A program made the position numbers and the translations under genes. From Endocalyx cinctus (taxonomy: Eukaryota > Ascomycota > Sordariomycetes > Amphisphaeriales > Apiosporaceae), in the NCBI GenBank assembly GCA_001600455.1, contig BCKC01000008.1, positions 2,143,345-2,207,344 of the forward strand: DNA of 64,000 nucleotides, in the 5' to 3' direction. A model generated the notes under the pieces. That model searched no databases, was not told where the DNA came from, and worked only from the letters and a program-made list of their open reading frames with translations. The first letter of the stretch is position 1. Every line of letters begins with the position of its first letter. Shown here one piece after another: positions 1 through 11,394 of this stretch.

Positions 1-591
1 ACTACCATCGAGCCCGGTTCGAAAAGGTTCCTTTCGCAGAAGAATAAGGTGGACTTTATCTAGATCGTACCCTTAATAGACTCAGTATTTAGTATCGCAG
101 AATTCCACACTAGAAGCATGTCAGATTTTGTAGAGACACTTTTTCCCTCTCTTTTTGTCCCTGAGGTCAGAAATTATTCGTATTCGTCTGGTCATTTCTA
201 TTGAAGACCCTAGTCAGTCAACCAACCAATACAGCACAAAAGAGAGTGATTGCTGACCTGAAGAATCTCGTATAGAGACCGGGGTCTTATTGTATCCCTG
301 TTAAAGAGCTGTCACCGTGAAAGTTTAAAAAAAAACTATATATGTCCAGAAAGGGAAGGAAGTGGGAGAGGCTGTATATGATAAATTTTGTGTCAGGCTG
401 CGCTGAACCAACCGTCCTTCTCAGCTTCTAACTTAAACATCGCAATTGTAAGCTTTGCAATGTGTCGTTGAAAACAAGTCTTCTAGGATTTATCTTCTTC
501 TTCTCTATCTTGGTTTTTTTTTCTTGCCTGACCACCTTTGCTTCCCTCTCATGGTAATTTAATACCTCTTTCGCCACATATTTGCACCAGC
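1..591. other. Intergenic, upstream of GH76 gene
   Basis: No gene recognised. AT-rich sequence with a pyrimidine-rich stretch (about 488-540) just before the GH76 start, as often seen in fungal promoters and leaders. An open frame on the minus strand here (428-763) overlaps the first GH76 exon and has no recognisable protein features. Confidence 0.5.
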
Positions 592-2584
592 ATGTGGTGC
601 TTGTGGCAAATCCGGCAAAATGTCGCGTTCTCCACAACTTGGCTATTGATATTGGCCCATTTTGGTTCTGCTTACGATCTGGATATAAATTCAACAGGTA
701 CACTTTTTGCATTCTGGCTTTGGAAATTAGCATTTGAGAACTCCTATTGACTGATTCATTCACTACCTATAGACTCGATAAAAAATGTAGCCAAGCAGAT
801 GGCGGCGGACCTAGTGTCCATGTACCACGGCGATGAACCCGGCGGCATTCCCGGTCTTTTGCCAGACCCGTACTACTGTATGTTCGAAACGAGAGACAAA
901 ACTGTAGAGCTTGCTCCAATACTAACAAATTGCATCAGGGTGGGAAGGCGGTGCTTTTATGGGCTCCCTCGTCGATTATTGGTACTATACCGGAGACGAC
1001 ACTTACAATGATATCACTACAGAAGGCCTGCTTTTTCAAGTTGGCCCCGACAGGGACTACATGCCACCCAATCAGACCCTCACCGAAGGCAACGACGATC
1101 AAGGATTCTGGGCCATGGCCGTCATGTCCGCCGCCGAATACAAGTTCCCGAACCCGCCCGACGGGCAACCGCAGTGGCTAGCGCTCGCGCAGGCCGTCTT
1201 CAACACCCAAGCCACCCGGTGGGACACGGAGCACTGCAACGGCGGCCTGCGCTGGCAGATCTTCACCTGGAACCAGGGCTACAACTACAAGAACTCAATC
1301 TCCCAGGCCTGCTTCTTCAACGTCGCCGCGCGGTTGGCCCTCTACACGGGGAACTCGACGTACGCGGACTGGGCCGTCAAGACGTGGGATTGGATGGTAA
1401 ACGTGAAGTTCATCGACGAGAACTACCGAGTCTACGACGGCGCGCACATCGACGACAACTGCACGACCATCACCCCGTACGAGTTCTCCTACAACGTCGG
1501 CGCTTACCTCATCGGCGCCGCCGCGATGGTGGCGTACTCGGATAACGCGAATCAGACGACCGATACCGATATGTGGCACGAGCGAGTCGACGGGCTTCTC
1601 AACGCCACCGAATTCGTCTTCTTTTACGGAAACGACACCGCCGATAAAGTCATGATCGAGATCGCCTGCGAGCCCGTGAACCTATGCGACACGGATCAGC
1701 AATCGTTCAAAGCATACCTGAGCAGATGGATGGCGGCCACGACGAAATGGGCCCCCTGGACGTACGACCGCATCAAGACCCTCCTAGGAAACTCGGCTAC
1801 GGCCGCTGCTCGGCAATGCGTCGGTGGTAGCAACGGACGTCTGTGCGGCTTGAAATGGGCGAACAACAGCGGCCAGTGGGACGGCACGTCGGGCGTCGGG
1901 GAGCAGATGGCCGCGATGGAGGTGGTCCTGGCCAACATGATCCAGGAAGCCGACGCGCCCGTGACGGGCCAAACGGGCGGGACGAGCCAAGGCGACCCCT
2001 CGGGCGGCGGATCCGACAGCGGCCGGGTCAACCCGGTCGAATGGACCCACGGCCCCATCGACAACGGCGACCGAGCCGGCGCCATCGTCGTCACCATCGT
2101 CCTGGTGATCACCCTATTCGGCGCCTTGGTATGGCTGATGCTGGACGAGACGAGGTCGACCAAGGACAACTGGGACGGCTTCACGTCTTCGCTCGCGAAC
2201 TCTCCGTCCGGCGCCGCCGTCCTCGTGCGCGGGGGTAAGAAGAAGTCGTCGGCTCGCGTCCAGAACGAGAAGGCGAGCGGGGCTCTACCCGACGGTACGT
2301 CTTCTTCCTCCATCTCGCCGGATCCGGTGCCGCTCGAAAACACTCAGGACCACATCGCTCCGGATTCCACCGCCGTTGCTGCCGCCGCCGCCGCGATGTC
2401 GCAGAACCCGTATACGGAAAGAAGAAGGTTGTCGAAGCCCGGGACGAGGTTCCCTAACGATGCCGTGGCGACGTCGAGCGGTAATTCCGCTCCCGACGAA
2501 TCTCAGCGTAACTCGGTAGGGAGGAATTTGGTAGTGCCGAGATCGACGTCTGTGCTCAAGAAGCAGAAGCATCTTTCGACCTAA
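592..2584 (+). CDS. GH76 family alpha-1,6-mannanase / DFG5-DCW1-type wall transglycosidase
   Basis: Three exons: 592-697, 773-877, 939-2584 (618 aa). The introns have GT-AG ends, the second has an ACTAAC branch site, and the joins restore DINST-DSIKN and PDPYY-WWEGGAF. Residues 1-27 look like a signal peptide. The rest to about residue 420 is a GH76 domain; the NDDQ at 122-125 carries the Asp pair (123-124) that is catalytic in the family. Many N-glycosylation sequons support an extracytoplasmic domain. A membrane helix at about 451-472 is followed by a Ser/Ala-rich cytosolic tail of about 145 residues, so the protein is anchored by a helix and not by the GPI signal of yeast Dfg5/Dcw1. Family knowledge: these enzymes act on the mannose core of GPI anchors and link GPI proteins to wall glucan. 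The substrate here is inferred. The start was chosen because the ATG at 592 opens the signal peptide. Confidence 0.92.
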
Positions 2585-4744
2585 AGGCGTTTTTATCATT
2601 TTTCTTTTTGAAACGATCTTAGTGATTGGAATGCATCCTATTGGCGTTTTATTTTTTATTTATTCTCTTTACTTTCTTCCCTTTGATTATTTTAAATGCT
2701 TTGTATAGGTAAAGCTTGGCGATCAGGAGGGAAAAACAGAATGGATGGATGGGTAGGAGACTCATACATAAAACTCATGATCAATTTTATATACGCCTAT
2801 AGATTGGCAAGTTGACTTATTCTGACGGTGGATAGGGAGAACAACACGAATATTGCATCCCCCGTCATGGACTGGGCATATGATACTTCGGCTTTTACAT
2901 ATTAGCGTATAGCATCACCTAGTACATACAATCTGCATAGGACTCCAAGAAAAAGTCTCGGTATAATGACTCACGATACCTATAATCAATATTATGAGCA
3001 GATGAATTATTGAGCCAAACCATGTCTTTCCCTAAGAATTCACTTATCTATTATGTACTTGACTGCTTTTGGAGGCTGGCAGGTCTACTCGTGATACAGG
3101 TCTAGTACTGTTGATCAGATAGGCGGTGACATAATAGGGGGAGAGGAACTTTTTTGGAGAAATTATTCGTAAGCAGTATATTTTCTGTCCCGTATTCTTT
3201 TAATTCTACCTCATGGTAGAAGTATAATGTCCGAAGTAGCCTAGTACAGAGACATGGACTCATCACAGTACCATGTCAGCCGAGACAGCAGCAAACATTT
3301 TACCTTACGGTCAGCATTCGTGCGTACGAAACATCTGAAGACGGAAAGTGAATCTAGGAAGGAAACGGGTGGAACAGAAGTAAGAAAAGTCATACATAAC
3401 TGCTAAAAAGCATGGCTTATGAATAAAGTGAAAGACGAGCAGTAGACTATATATATATAGGGGATGGGCCATTAAACCTATCACTAGGAGGCAAATACGA
3501 GTAGGGAATGTTGCCTGCTTACCTCCTTGATTAACTTACCTAAAGAGTGAAATGAACATGAAGTTGGACGTGTGCGACGGTAAGACGTTCCACGAGAGTA
3601 AACGGGGAGAGGAACTAATATTCGCCGTATAGTGAGCGGGTGCCGACTCCATCTCGAGACGACCGCGGGTTAGTTCCCCTTCGCTTGCCATATCCACCAA
3701 TAAGCATGAATTCCTGTGTGATACTCAGCGAGATGGGTGTAACTAACTTGAAAACCGAGCTCTGGGCGTGGGTAACAGCCGTTGATCGAGGATGGAACAT
3801 TTCTTTTCTTGTAAGATACCTAAAGAAGCATTCAGGGGACACGTCTACTGATGCGGGAAGCCGATAATAGGTAGTACATCAAATGCTAGGAAGCACATTT
3901 TTCTTCTCTGTCTTCTTCTCTCACACTCTGGTAAACATATCGATCTAATTACTTTCTTACCTGCTGTGCCTTCTCCTTCATCGTTATACCGAGAATCACA
4001 GTTTATGTGTAACCAGTTCCGTATGCCAGGCCAGGATGTTCCCTCCTAGTATCACTCAGATGCAGGAGCTATTTAGATTGTACATAATCAATGTATCTCG
4101 TCGAAGTATAATAGACGGGGTAGAATACACCGAGCTCTCCCTAGATATTCATGACCATCTAAACCCCCCGGGTTCTAGTAGTGTAGACCAGATCAGATCT
4201 ATATGTTCCATATCGAAGCAGAAAGGGGAAACGTAGGACCAGATCAAGACATGGTCATGAAGCGAGGGAGTGGCCCGGGTTGCCTTTCTTGGTATTCGAG
4301 GTCTCATGTCACTGATTCTAGTACAGGTGTCGTCTCGGGAGTAAATGGGTTATGGATAAGGGGCTTCGAAGCGGAGAGAAGAAAGTAAAGATTGACGTAA
4401 TATATAGTTCTAGATATAATCAGAGGAGAGAGTATATAAGGAGCAAGAGATACTCGTAATGATATCCATATAAGAGCATAGGCATACCTTCAGCTCCATG
4501 GTCATTTGACAACTTTTTACCTTTCTAGAATTGCACTTTAGATGGGTGAATCCATTCCATGGATGAAACCTATATCCTGGATTATTGTACTTTTTTTGTG
4601 GGTGTCCAGGTAACCTTCAATCACTTCGAGTAAACGTCGCTTCCATATTAGTATTGATATTACTACCAACATTAAAGATGAAAATGCGAAGGTACGAAGA
4701 GGGGGCAGTATAATGATAGGTAATCGTAATTACTATGTATAGTA

Positions 4745-4880
4745 TTCGTTCTTTCCTTCACTGATATACATACCTAACTGGGTGGTAGAATTAATACTAG
4801 AAAGAACGATTTATTCTTTCGCATATTAATCGCAATCAATATAAGCAAGAACGAAGTATCACCCAACTTCGTTCTTTCCG
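4745..4880. promoter_or_regulatory. Cluster of CGTTCTTTC elements with a perfect 11-bp hairpin
   Basis: Four copies of CGTTCTTTC or near-identical words lie within about 135 bp in alternating orientation: 4747-4755, reverse at 4800-4808, reverse at about 4847-4855, and forward at about 4870-4878. The last two form a perfect inverted repeat of 11 bp (4847-4857 with 4866-4876) around an 8-nt loop. The cluster lies about 660 bp upstream of the ATG at 5543. A binding site array or leader hairpin is an inference; no known factor site was identified. Confidence 0.35.
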
Positions 4881-5099
4881 TCTCTTCAAGTGAAAAGAAA
4901 ATAAAGATTCCCCTCCCACAAGATCAACAATTACATCCATCGGTAAACATTTATTTTCATCCCACTCACCTTGAATCTCATCTTTCTTCTATTCAAAAGA
5001 TTCGACGGTACTTCTATTCACGAAGACTTGTATCACTGTTCACACAGAATCTCTCATTTTATTCTTCCTACTACCCAAATACCCAACTAAAAATCTTGT

Positions 5100-5540
5100 A
5101 TTCCCACCTAGGAATTCTTTGAGTACGTACCAAACTTTTCAATCTTTTTCATCATCTCTTTCCTTTCTCTCTCTCTTTCTTTCTACACTTCATTTGAACC
5201 TTTCGTTTTCAAAAGCTCACTAATATTTCGGCTTCCCGACGGTGTACACAGTTCTTTTTCTTCGGACCTAGCCGACCACCCTTGAATTATCAAAACGAAA
5301 GAGTTACTCTTTTTTGTTTTGTTTCTTGGTGGTGTCGCGCAACCCATTTCAAGTATATCTTTGGTTTGCCTCGTTTATCATCACAAGGTCAAGCAACCTT
5401 GTTTTTGATCAATTTGAAGAAAAGGTATCTATCTAGTTGCATCTAACCACTCTACGCGATCAATTAAGACGAATTTCTTATTAATTCATTACCGCAGTCT
5501 GAATTCTTTCTCAAGTCACGACCGTCTCAACAAGCAGACA
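5100..5540 (+). promoter_or_regulatory. Pyrimidine-rich promoter or 5' leader
   Basis: Long CT-rich tracts (for example 5151-5190) run up to the ATG at 5543. Such tracts are common just before transcription starts and in leaders of well-expressed filamentous fungal genes. No TATA box or transcript start can be fixed from sequence alone. Confidence 0.35.
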
Positions 5541-5542
5541 TC

Positions 5543-6206
5543 ATGGCTCCACTTCCAGACTCCAGCCCGGATGACCATTATACCGGAGCGCCTGACCTTG
5601 ATGGCGCTGGTAACATCGCTGATCTAGCAGGCAACAGCAGTTCGGTTAAGGCTACCCCTCTTGAGATTGGTCTCATCGTTGGTATCATCGCTTTTGTTGG
5701 TCTCTGCTTGGTCTTGCTGTTTGCTTGGCGCATCCGTAAGGCGAAAGCTGAGGAGAATAAAGATGACGGCAACACCACTAGCACTGTATCTCCCCAGACT
5801 TCCGGTATCAACCCCTTCAATGATCCTCTCTCCGATGGACACGGCTCAGGCGAACAGTACGAGATGAACAGCTTTGACTTCTCCAGCTCCATGCCCAAGA
5901 ATCAGAATGTCAATACTGCTGACAAGAACGAGCGTGCCAACACTACCGGAAAGAACGAGCGTGTCAGTGCTGGCGATAAGGACGACCTGACCCTGACCGA
6001 CTCGATCATTGACCGACCGGCTTCGACCTACCCTCACGGTCGACCTAACACTCCTCGACCCGTTGAGCACTGGAACCATTGGGCTCAGCCTATTCAGCGA
6101 TACCAGTGTAAGTTCATAGCCATGATTGAATTGATACTCAATCATTTTTTTCATCCAAACAATTGATTTCGGCTAACTTTTCATCCAAACAGCAAACCGT
6201 CAGTAA
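5543..6206 (+). CDS. Small single-pass membrane protein, unknown function
   Basis: Two exons: 5543-6107 and 6193-6206 (192 aa). The intron has a GTAAGT donor, a GCTAAC branch-like site and a CAG acceptor; without splicing the frame would run on to 6166. An acidic N-terminal segment of about 40 residues with an NSS sequon precedes one strong helix (about 42-62), then a basic stretch RIRKAKA. By the positive-inside rule the N-terminus is outside and the tail of about 130 residues is cytosolic. The tail has an NPF tripeptide (90-92), the type of motif bound by EH domains in endocytosis, and a loose internal repeat built on KNER. I do not recognise the family. The architecture resembles small fungal membrane proteins of unknown role; an endocytic or sensor role is only a guess. 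Confidence 0.62.
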
Positions 6207-7214
6207 ACCTAGTATCATGAATGCATCTAGGTTTTAATGAGTCAACTCCTTGGGATGTCGGTCTGTCTAGGAAGGTTCTAGCACGTTTGCCACCTATGGC
6301 TTGATCTTCTTGTGGTTTCGGGGTACATTTGGTGACAGGATTCTTTTTCATCTTGACAGGCCTATCGGGCTGGTATCGTTGAGGGGGACGGGATTTCTTC
6401 GCAGGTTCACATGGTTGATGTTGAAAGTCTAAGTGCTGGGGATAATCTATCCTGTGTATGATATAAAAACAGAGAAGGGTTTTTCAGAATGGCCTGGTAT
6501 GGCTTGGGATCAAATGCTTCGTATCTCGAGGCGGATAATTGTATTGAGACAACTGATCGTCACTGATCTTCTATAGTTGATCTTTAGATGAAAATTCAAC
6601 AGAAATTTTCGCACAGTCTTTAATCCCGCTTGCCCTCGGTTGAATTGATTTGCCTTGTTTCGTCTCTATATCTCTCTCTCTCTTTTTTTTTTTTTTTAAT
6701 AATAATAATAATAAAACTACAAACGTCCCATCTTTTCATGGCACATGTCTCTTTCCTGGATGTGTTCTTCTAATTGGTCATCCCGGCCCTGGTGATCTCG
6801 AAATTTTGAGTTTTTTTTTTTTTTTCTTAAAAAACAAGACCTCACCACTCGATTCAAGTATGCCCATATCTAGATAGATGTATTATAGACTGTAGAAGAT
6901 GATAATATTATATTCATGAAACAGTACTATAAACAAGCCAATCCTGAAAGCCATGTGAATGTGCTCACTACATTTATGACGCGGAAGAAAATCTCAATTT
7001 TTTCCATTCCATCCCAACCTATCTTGTTCCACAGGTACCTAAAGCAAGTTTCTTCGATCCTAGTGTGAAGGGAGCGAGAGAGATACGGATGAAAAATAAA
7101 AACTAAATACGCTTAGCCAACTATAAACGCCTTCATACTGAAATTTCCCGTAAGGCGAACAAGTAATAATATCAAATATCCCCATCCTGAGTGGCCATGT
7201 TTACATACGACAAC
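6207..7214. other. Intergenic region
   Basis: Tail-to-tail gap between the small membrane gene and atg29. It holds T-runs and a TAA/AAT microsatellite (about 6680-6715). No gene seen. Confidence 0.5.
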
Positions 7215-8980
7215 CTAATTCCCTTGCTTGGGGAGGTATCTGCTCCGAAAGGCGTTACCGATGGTACCTCTCAGACTAGCTATGGTGCCGCCGTCGCCGA
7301 GTTTACTAGCAAGAGCTTCTTCCAGGGCTGACTGCGTCACGGAAGCGTCTGGTTTTATTTTTTAATAGAATAAATTAGCGAGTTCGTTCAAGTTTTAAGA
7401 GATAGAAGAAAAGAGGATGGGCCAAAACTATAGTGTTTGTTTCGTCTTCAAATAATAATAATAATAATGCACATACCATCGAGATCGCTAAAACTACTAC
7501 CCATGCTGGGCGTACCGTCGCTATCGCGAGAATACCCCTTCCCCTGCGCGGGACCCGAACTACGGCCGGCGACGTCGGCGGTCCTCCGAGGGGAGATGGG
7601 ACCTCCTACGCCTTCTCCTCGCCGCGCCCTATCGGACGACGAGATTCCCTTGCCAGGCGGCAGGGCGGAAGAGCTGGTGGACGAGTCCGAGGTCTGGGAT
7701 TGGTGGATGCGCGCGTTCTTGGACAGCCTCTTGCCGTACTCGCGCGCGCCGCCGGGGTTACCGCGGAGGGTCGCGCTCAGATCGCTCTGCCTCTCGCTAC
7801 CGCCCGCCGACCCGCCTTGGTGTCGGTACGGCAGGAAGGCCGGCTCCGCGTCGTCTTCGTCGTAATCGTCGTCGTCGTCGTCGTCCGCGAACGAGCTCGC
7901 TTCGTCGTTGGTATTACCTTGGAACCGCGGCGGTCGGCGGATGATTCTCGACTGCGCCGGGCTCGACTCCTCGGAAGAGGAGGAAGAGGACTCGGCGACG
8001 GAGCTGTACTCCTCGGCGGGGCCGGGAGAGAGCGCGTCCCGATCTTGCTCGTCGCTGACGGTCGTCGTGATCGGAAGCGACGATAGCCTCCGGCGCGACG
8101 TGTCGGCGGCGGCAGCAGCGGCGGCGCCACCAGGCCTAGGTACGCCTCGGGTGCTGCCGCCCAGGTTCCTGGCCGACAGGACGGCCGTGTTGGACGACGA
8201 GGTTCGCGTCGCGGTCGGTCGCGGGGTGCTTCTCAAGGGGGTTCCGGGCACGCTGCCGTCGTTGCGAGGCAGAGGCGAGTCCCGACGGATAGACAGCGCC
8301 GATGGCGCCCTGGCCGACGCGGTTCCACCTCCACCTCCGCCTCCACCGCCTCCACCCCCGGACCCGGTTCGTCGCATGGGTTCGGCCGAAACCGGGGCTG
8401 CTTCGACGCCTGGTTGAGGCGAAGGTACGGGGGACGTTTTGGCGGCGGCGGCAGCCTTGCGCATCTGGGCGCGCACTTGGGAGGCGTGGCGCTCGGTGAG
8501 CCAGGCGACTTGTTGGAGGAGAAAGTCGACGGTGACTTGAAACTGCGATGCGCTGGGAGAGGGTGAGAAGGTTAGAATTGAGTGGATGTTGAACGTCTTG
8601 AGGGCTCTACGAATTGCAAAAACCTACATATCGTTCCCTTACATATAGTTAGTCTAGGTGATATTTCTATATACTCTTACACTAGTGGAGTAGGCCTCGG
8701 TTTGGGAGGAAAAACTTACAGTCTATCTCGGTCTTAGCGAGGTTAGACACAATGCCCCAGAGAGCTTCATCTTTGGTCGAATCCCAATTGACCTGTACTT
8801 CCTGGTCAGTCTTTACATAGCAAGATAACGGTCCAATATCTATAACTATCACATATCACGGAAACAGAAAGTGTACATGAACTAAGGCTTGCTTACAGGT
8901 GGAGGATCAATGAAGTCTCCCCTGGGGAAGGGAAGTCGTATAAAGACGGTGTAGGTCGGTTCGAACTGTAGAGATGCCAT
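7215..8980 (-). CDS. atg29: Autophagy-related protein Atg29
   Basis: Five exons on the minus strand: 8980-8897, 8792-8720, 8637-8628, 8552-7477, 7348-7215 (458 aa). The first three junctions rebuild the Atg29 N-terminal domain: YTVFIRLPFPRG near residue 10, then VNWD and EALW, then EIDWND joined to FQVTVDFLLQQ, ending with SQVRAQMRK. The third exon is only 10 nt; without it the WND residues are lost and the frame is broken. The rest is disordered, Ser/Pro/Gly-rich and acidic, with a poly-Gly run. The last exon encodes the conserved-looking tail with TQSALEEALASK. Family knowledge: Atg29 works with Atg17 and Atg31 as a scaffold at the phagophore assembly site. The N-terminal match is strong, and the 3' end rests on splice signals and frame. 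Confidence 0.9.
8628..8637 (-). other. atg29: 10-nt microexon of atg29
   Basis: On the minus strand the exon is GGAACGATAT, preceded by a GACTAAC branch site and an AAG acceptor and followed by a GTAGGT donor. It completes a Trp codon from the T left by exon 2, adds Asn and Asp, and leaves AT to form Ile with the C of exon 4. The product, IDW followed by a short spacer and then FQVT, fits the Atg29 domain. Skipping it would join exon 2 and exon 4 out of frame. Confidence 0.8.
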
Positions 8981-9938
8981 TGTATTTTTTTATATCATCA
9001 TACTAAATCACTATACTATCTCATGCTTCTTTCCGGAGTGGGACTGCGGTTATGCACGAAAGATGCAGAATGCAATGTATCAGGTGAATGAGGATGCATG
9101 TAGATGTCGGCTCGATAGATCACCTCCTCAATAATGTAGGTTGAGATAAGACATCTTATCAGGCTAAGAGCTCTTATCGATTATGCAAGATATGTCAAGC
9201 TTCTGGAATACCCCGGCAGCCCCGGCTTAGCTGTTCTTTAGTACCTATAATATACTAATGTATATGCTTATAATAGCGTAAGGGACTACCACTATCTAGG
9301 CTGCTAGGGCTGCTAGGTCCGTAATGACCTCACCTATTCGGTACTTCGTCCTTTATGTTCGGAGTAATATAGGTACCTACCTAGCAGACCTAGGTACTTG
9401 TAGGTAGTATATATAACGTTGCGAGAAGTTAAATACCAAATATTCCGACTTAAGAAGAATAGATACTTGAAGATAACACAACATCACGCATCTATAGTCA
9501 TTCTATTTATTTAATATAGTAGTATCAGTCATTTGAAAGGGAAATTTATTATTTAACTTCAATCTAGTAAGCTCTTAGCCGGCTTTTGGTTGCTTATGAC
9601 AACCTATGCTTACCGCTTACCATACAGCCCATAGTGCAGCGACAAGGGACCGTCTGATAAAAATGACGACGAGGGGGCCTCTGGCAGGGTAAAGACGCCT
9701 TTCGCCAAGAAATTTGACATACACCTGACCTTCTTTCGCATTTGTATGCCTTACCTAGTTCAGAAGGTTCCGAACTCTATATATTTGTAAGTATCTCAGT
9801 TCGTTAGATTATATTCCTAGTTTTATATTTAGATATCTTTTTGAAATAAATATTCCGAAGTTCTTTGATCCTATTTCCTATATAGTTGGAGGTTGTTTGT
9901 GGCAAGGGATAACGTTCCTTGCGCCTAGTATACCAAGA
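8981..9938. other. Intergenic region between divergent genes
   Basis: Shared upstream region of atg29 (-) and the membrane gene (+). About 9290-9420 is rich in CTAGG and TAGGTACC words. No gene seen. Confidence 0.5.
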
Positions 9939-9981
9939 ATGGAGGTAAGCACAACAACGTCATCGCACCCAGAGCCTCGGG

Positions 9982-11394
9982 ATGGTTATTATGTCATATA
10001 CTCATAATAGATCCCAGTTTATATTTAAACGTGCCGTATCATTTCCCGCTTGGAAGCAAACGCCTATTCCGGGCGTTGATATTTCAGCAGCTGGTCTCCT
10101 CGCTTTAGCGGATCTCGGTACTATCGCGCAGAGGACGAGATTAGTAGGAGGGTCGTCATGGCTGGACGCTCTCCTCCTCGCGCCAGGGCTGCACTATCAG
10201 CAAGCCGCCGATGCGCTCTTCAGCGAGGGGCAGACCTCATCATCGCCGGGCCTGTATTATAAGGCGGTTGAGCTGACCGCCGGTAGGATGTCTACCTTTG
10301 ACATCGTGAACCAGGCTACCGTGCGCTACCTCCAGCGTGTCGGGAAACCAGGCCAGAGGATCATCGTAGACGTCGGGATAATGCCCGAGCAGAGCTATTA
10401 TCCAAATTTCAACCGGAGGAGAAGGAAGCAAAAGCGTCGGAGGAGCCAACAGAATACCATTTGGCACGGTCATGATGATGCCGATCTGGGATGGTTATCG
10501 CATTTACTATATCTCGCGAGTCCTGTGCTTACGGTGATTGCCTTGGTCTTTATGATCCTCCTCCAAGAATGTACGTTCAGAGTTTGCCTTATATATCCAC
10601 GTCTACCTACCTTTATAACTCCGAACGTTATGGTCTATATATGCTGATGAGTCTATAATAAAGGGTGGGGCCTAGCTTCACTTCTTGCGTTGATAGTATC
10701 GCGCATCCTTAATATATGGGTGATCAAGCAGCGTTCCAAGCCTACACTAACTCATCCTCATAATCCACATCATAACCATGACCATCATCACCACCATAAT
10801 TCACATCACGGACACGAGGGTGGCCGCGAGAGCCGCAACCTGCTCACCGAATATCATGTTGATCTAGGAAACGGGAAGTCCGTATGTTTACGTGGGATTG
10901 CATCGGACCTTCAGGCAATTACGACGACGGCTTGGCTATCAGCGAAGACTCACGTAGAGGGCTATCTCGAAGCAGCCGCGAAGCTGACCGTGTACCTCGT
11001 CGCCGCCTTCAGCGGAAACATGACCCAAGTGGGCTCCATCATCTTCCTCGTCCTACTGCTCATTACGGCGGGCCTGCTCGGCCTCAGCAACGCGCACGCT
11101 AAGACCTTTCGCATGCACGGACGACTCGCCGCGCCGACGGTCGAGTACCTTCCGCACGAAGGCGGCGGGGCAGATCACCACGAGATGCACGACGGCCCAT
11201 TGCCGTATCCGGACACTAGCCAAGAAGATAGCACGATATGGCCCCATACGAACTCGAGCGAGGAGAATCCGACCTCGAGCGAGTTCTTAAGCTCGGACGA
11301 CTCTGCTGCTGAAAAAGGTCAAAGCGGCCATGGGGCGACAAATAGACGGCCTTTTGATGACCCTGCGTATAATTCGCGGGCAATGCCGTCTTAG
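9982..11394 (+). CDS. Multi-pass membrane protein with a histidine-rich loop
   Basis: Two exons: 9982-10570 and 10664-11394 (439 aa from the ATG at 9982). The intron has a GTACGT donor and AAG acceptor, and splicing joins LLQE to WWGLASLLALIV without a break. An alternative start uses ATG GAG at 9939-9944, then a GTAAGC donor and an acceptor ending at 10017; it would replace the first 12 residues and I cannot decide between them. The N-terminal ~165 residues look soluble, with a basic cluster (144-154). Helices lie at about 171-195 and 198-215, then a loop at about 226-247 with roughly half His, then two more hydrophobic segments (about 300-313 and 320-337) and a Ser/Asp/Glu-rich tail. His-rich loops are typical of metal transporters, but no transporter signature is visible. 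Family not recognised. Confidence 0.65.

Larger units (their letters stand above)
2585..5542. other. Intergenic region
   Basis: No gene supported. Several short open frames (for example 3640-3867) have no domain or codon pattern. The right-hand third becomes pyrimidine-rich and contains a cluster of CGTTCTTT-type elements (4745-4880), listed separately; it probably includes the promoter and 5' leader of the gene starting at 5543. Confidence 0.5.

Noticed and set aside
1696..2343. 215-codon minus-strand frame within the GH76 gene
   Set aside because: Antisense shadow of the GH76 C-terminal part.
6101..6166. Read-through C-terminus of the small membrane protein
   Set aside because: A strong GTAAGT donor, branch-like site and CAG acceptor support splicing to 6193-6206 instead.
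7433..8417. Long plus-strand frames opposite atg29
   Set aside because: High GC removes stops on the opposite strand; the minus-strand Atg29 frame is supported by family motifs.
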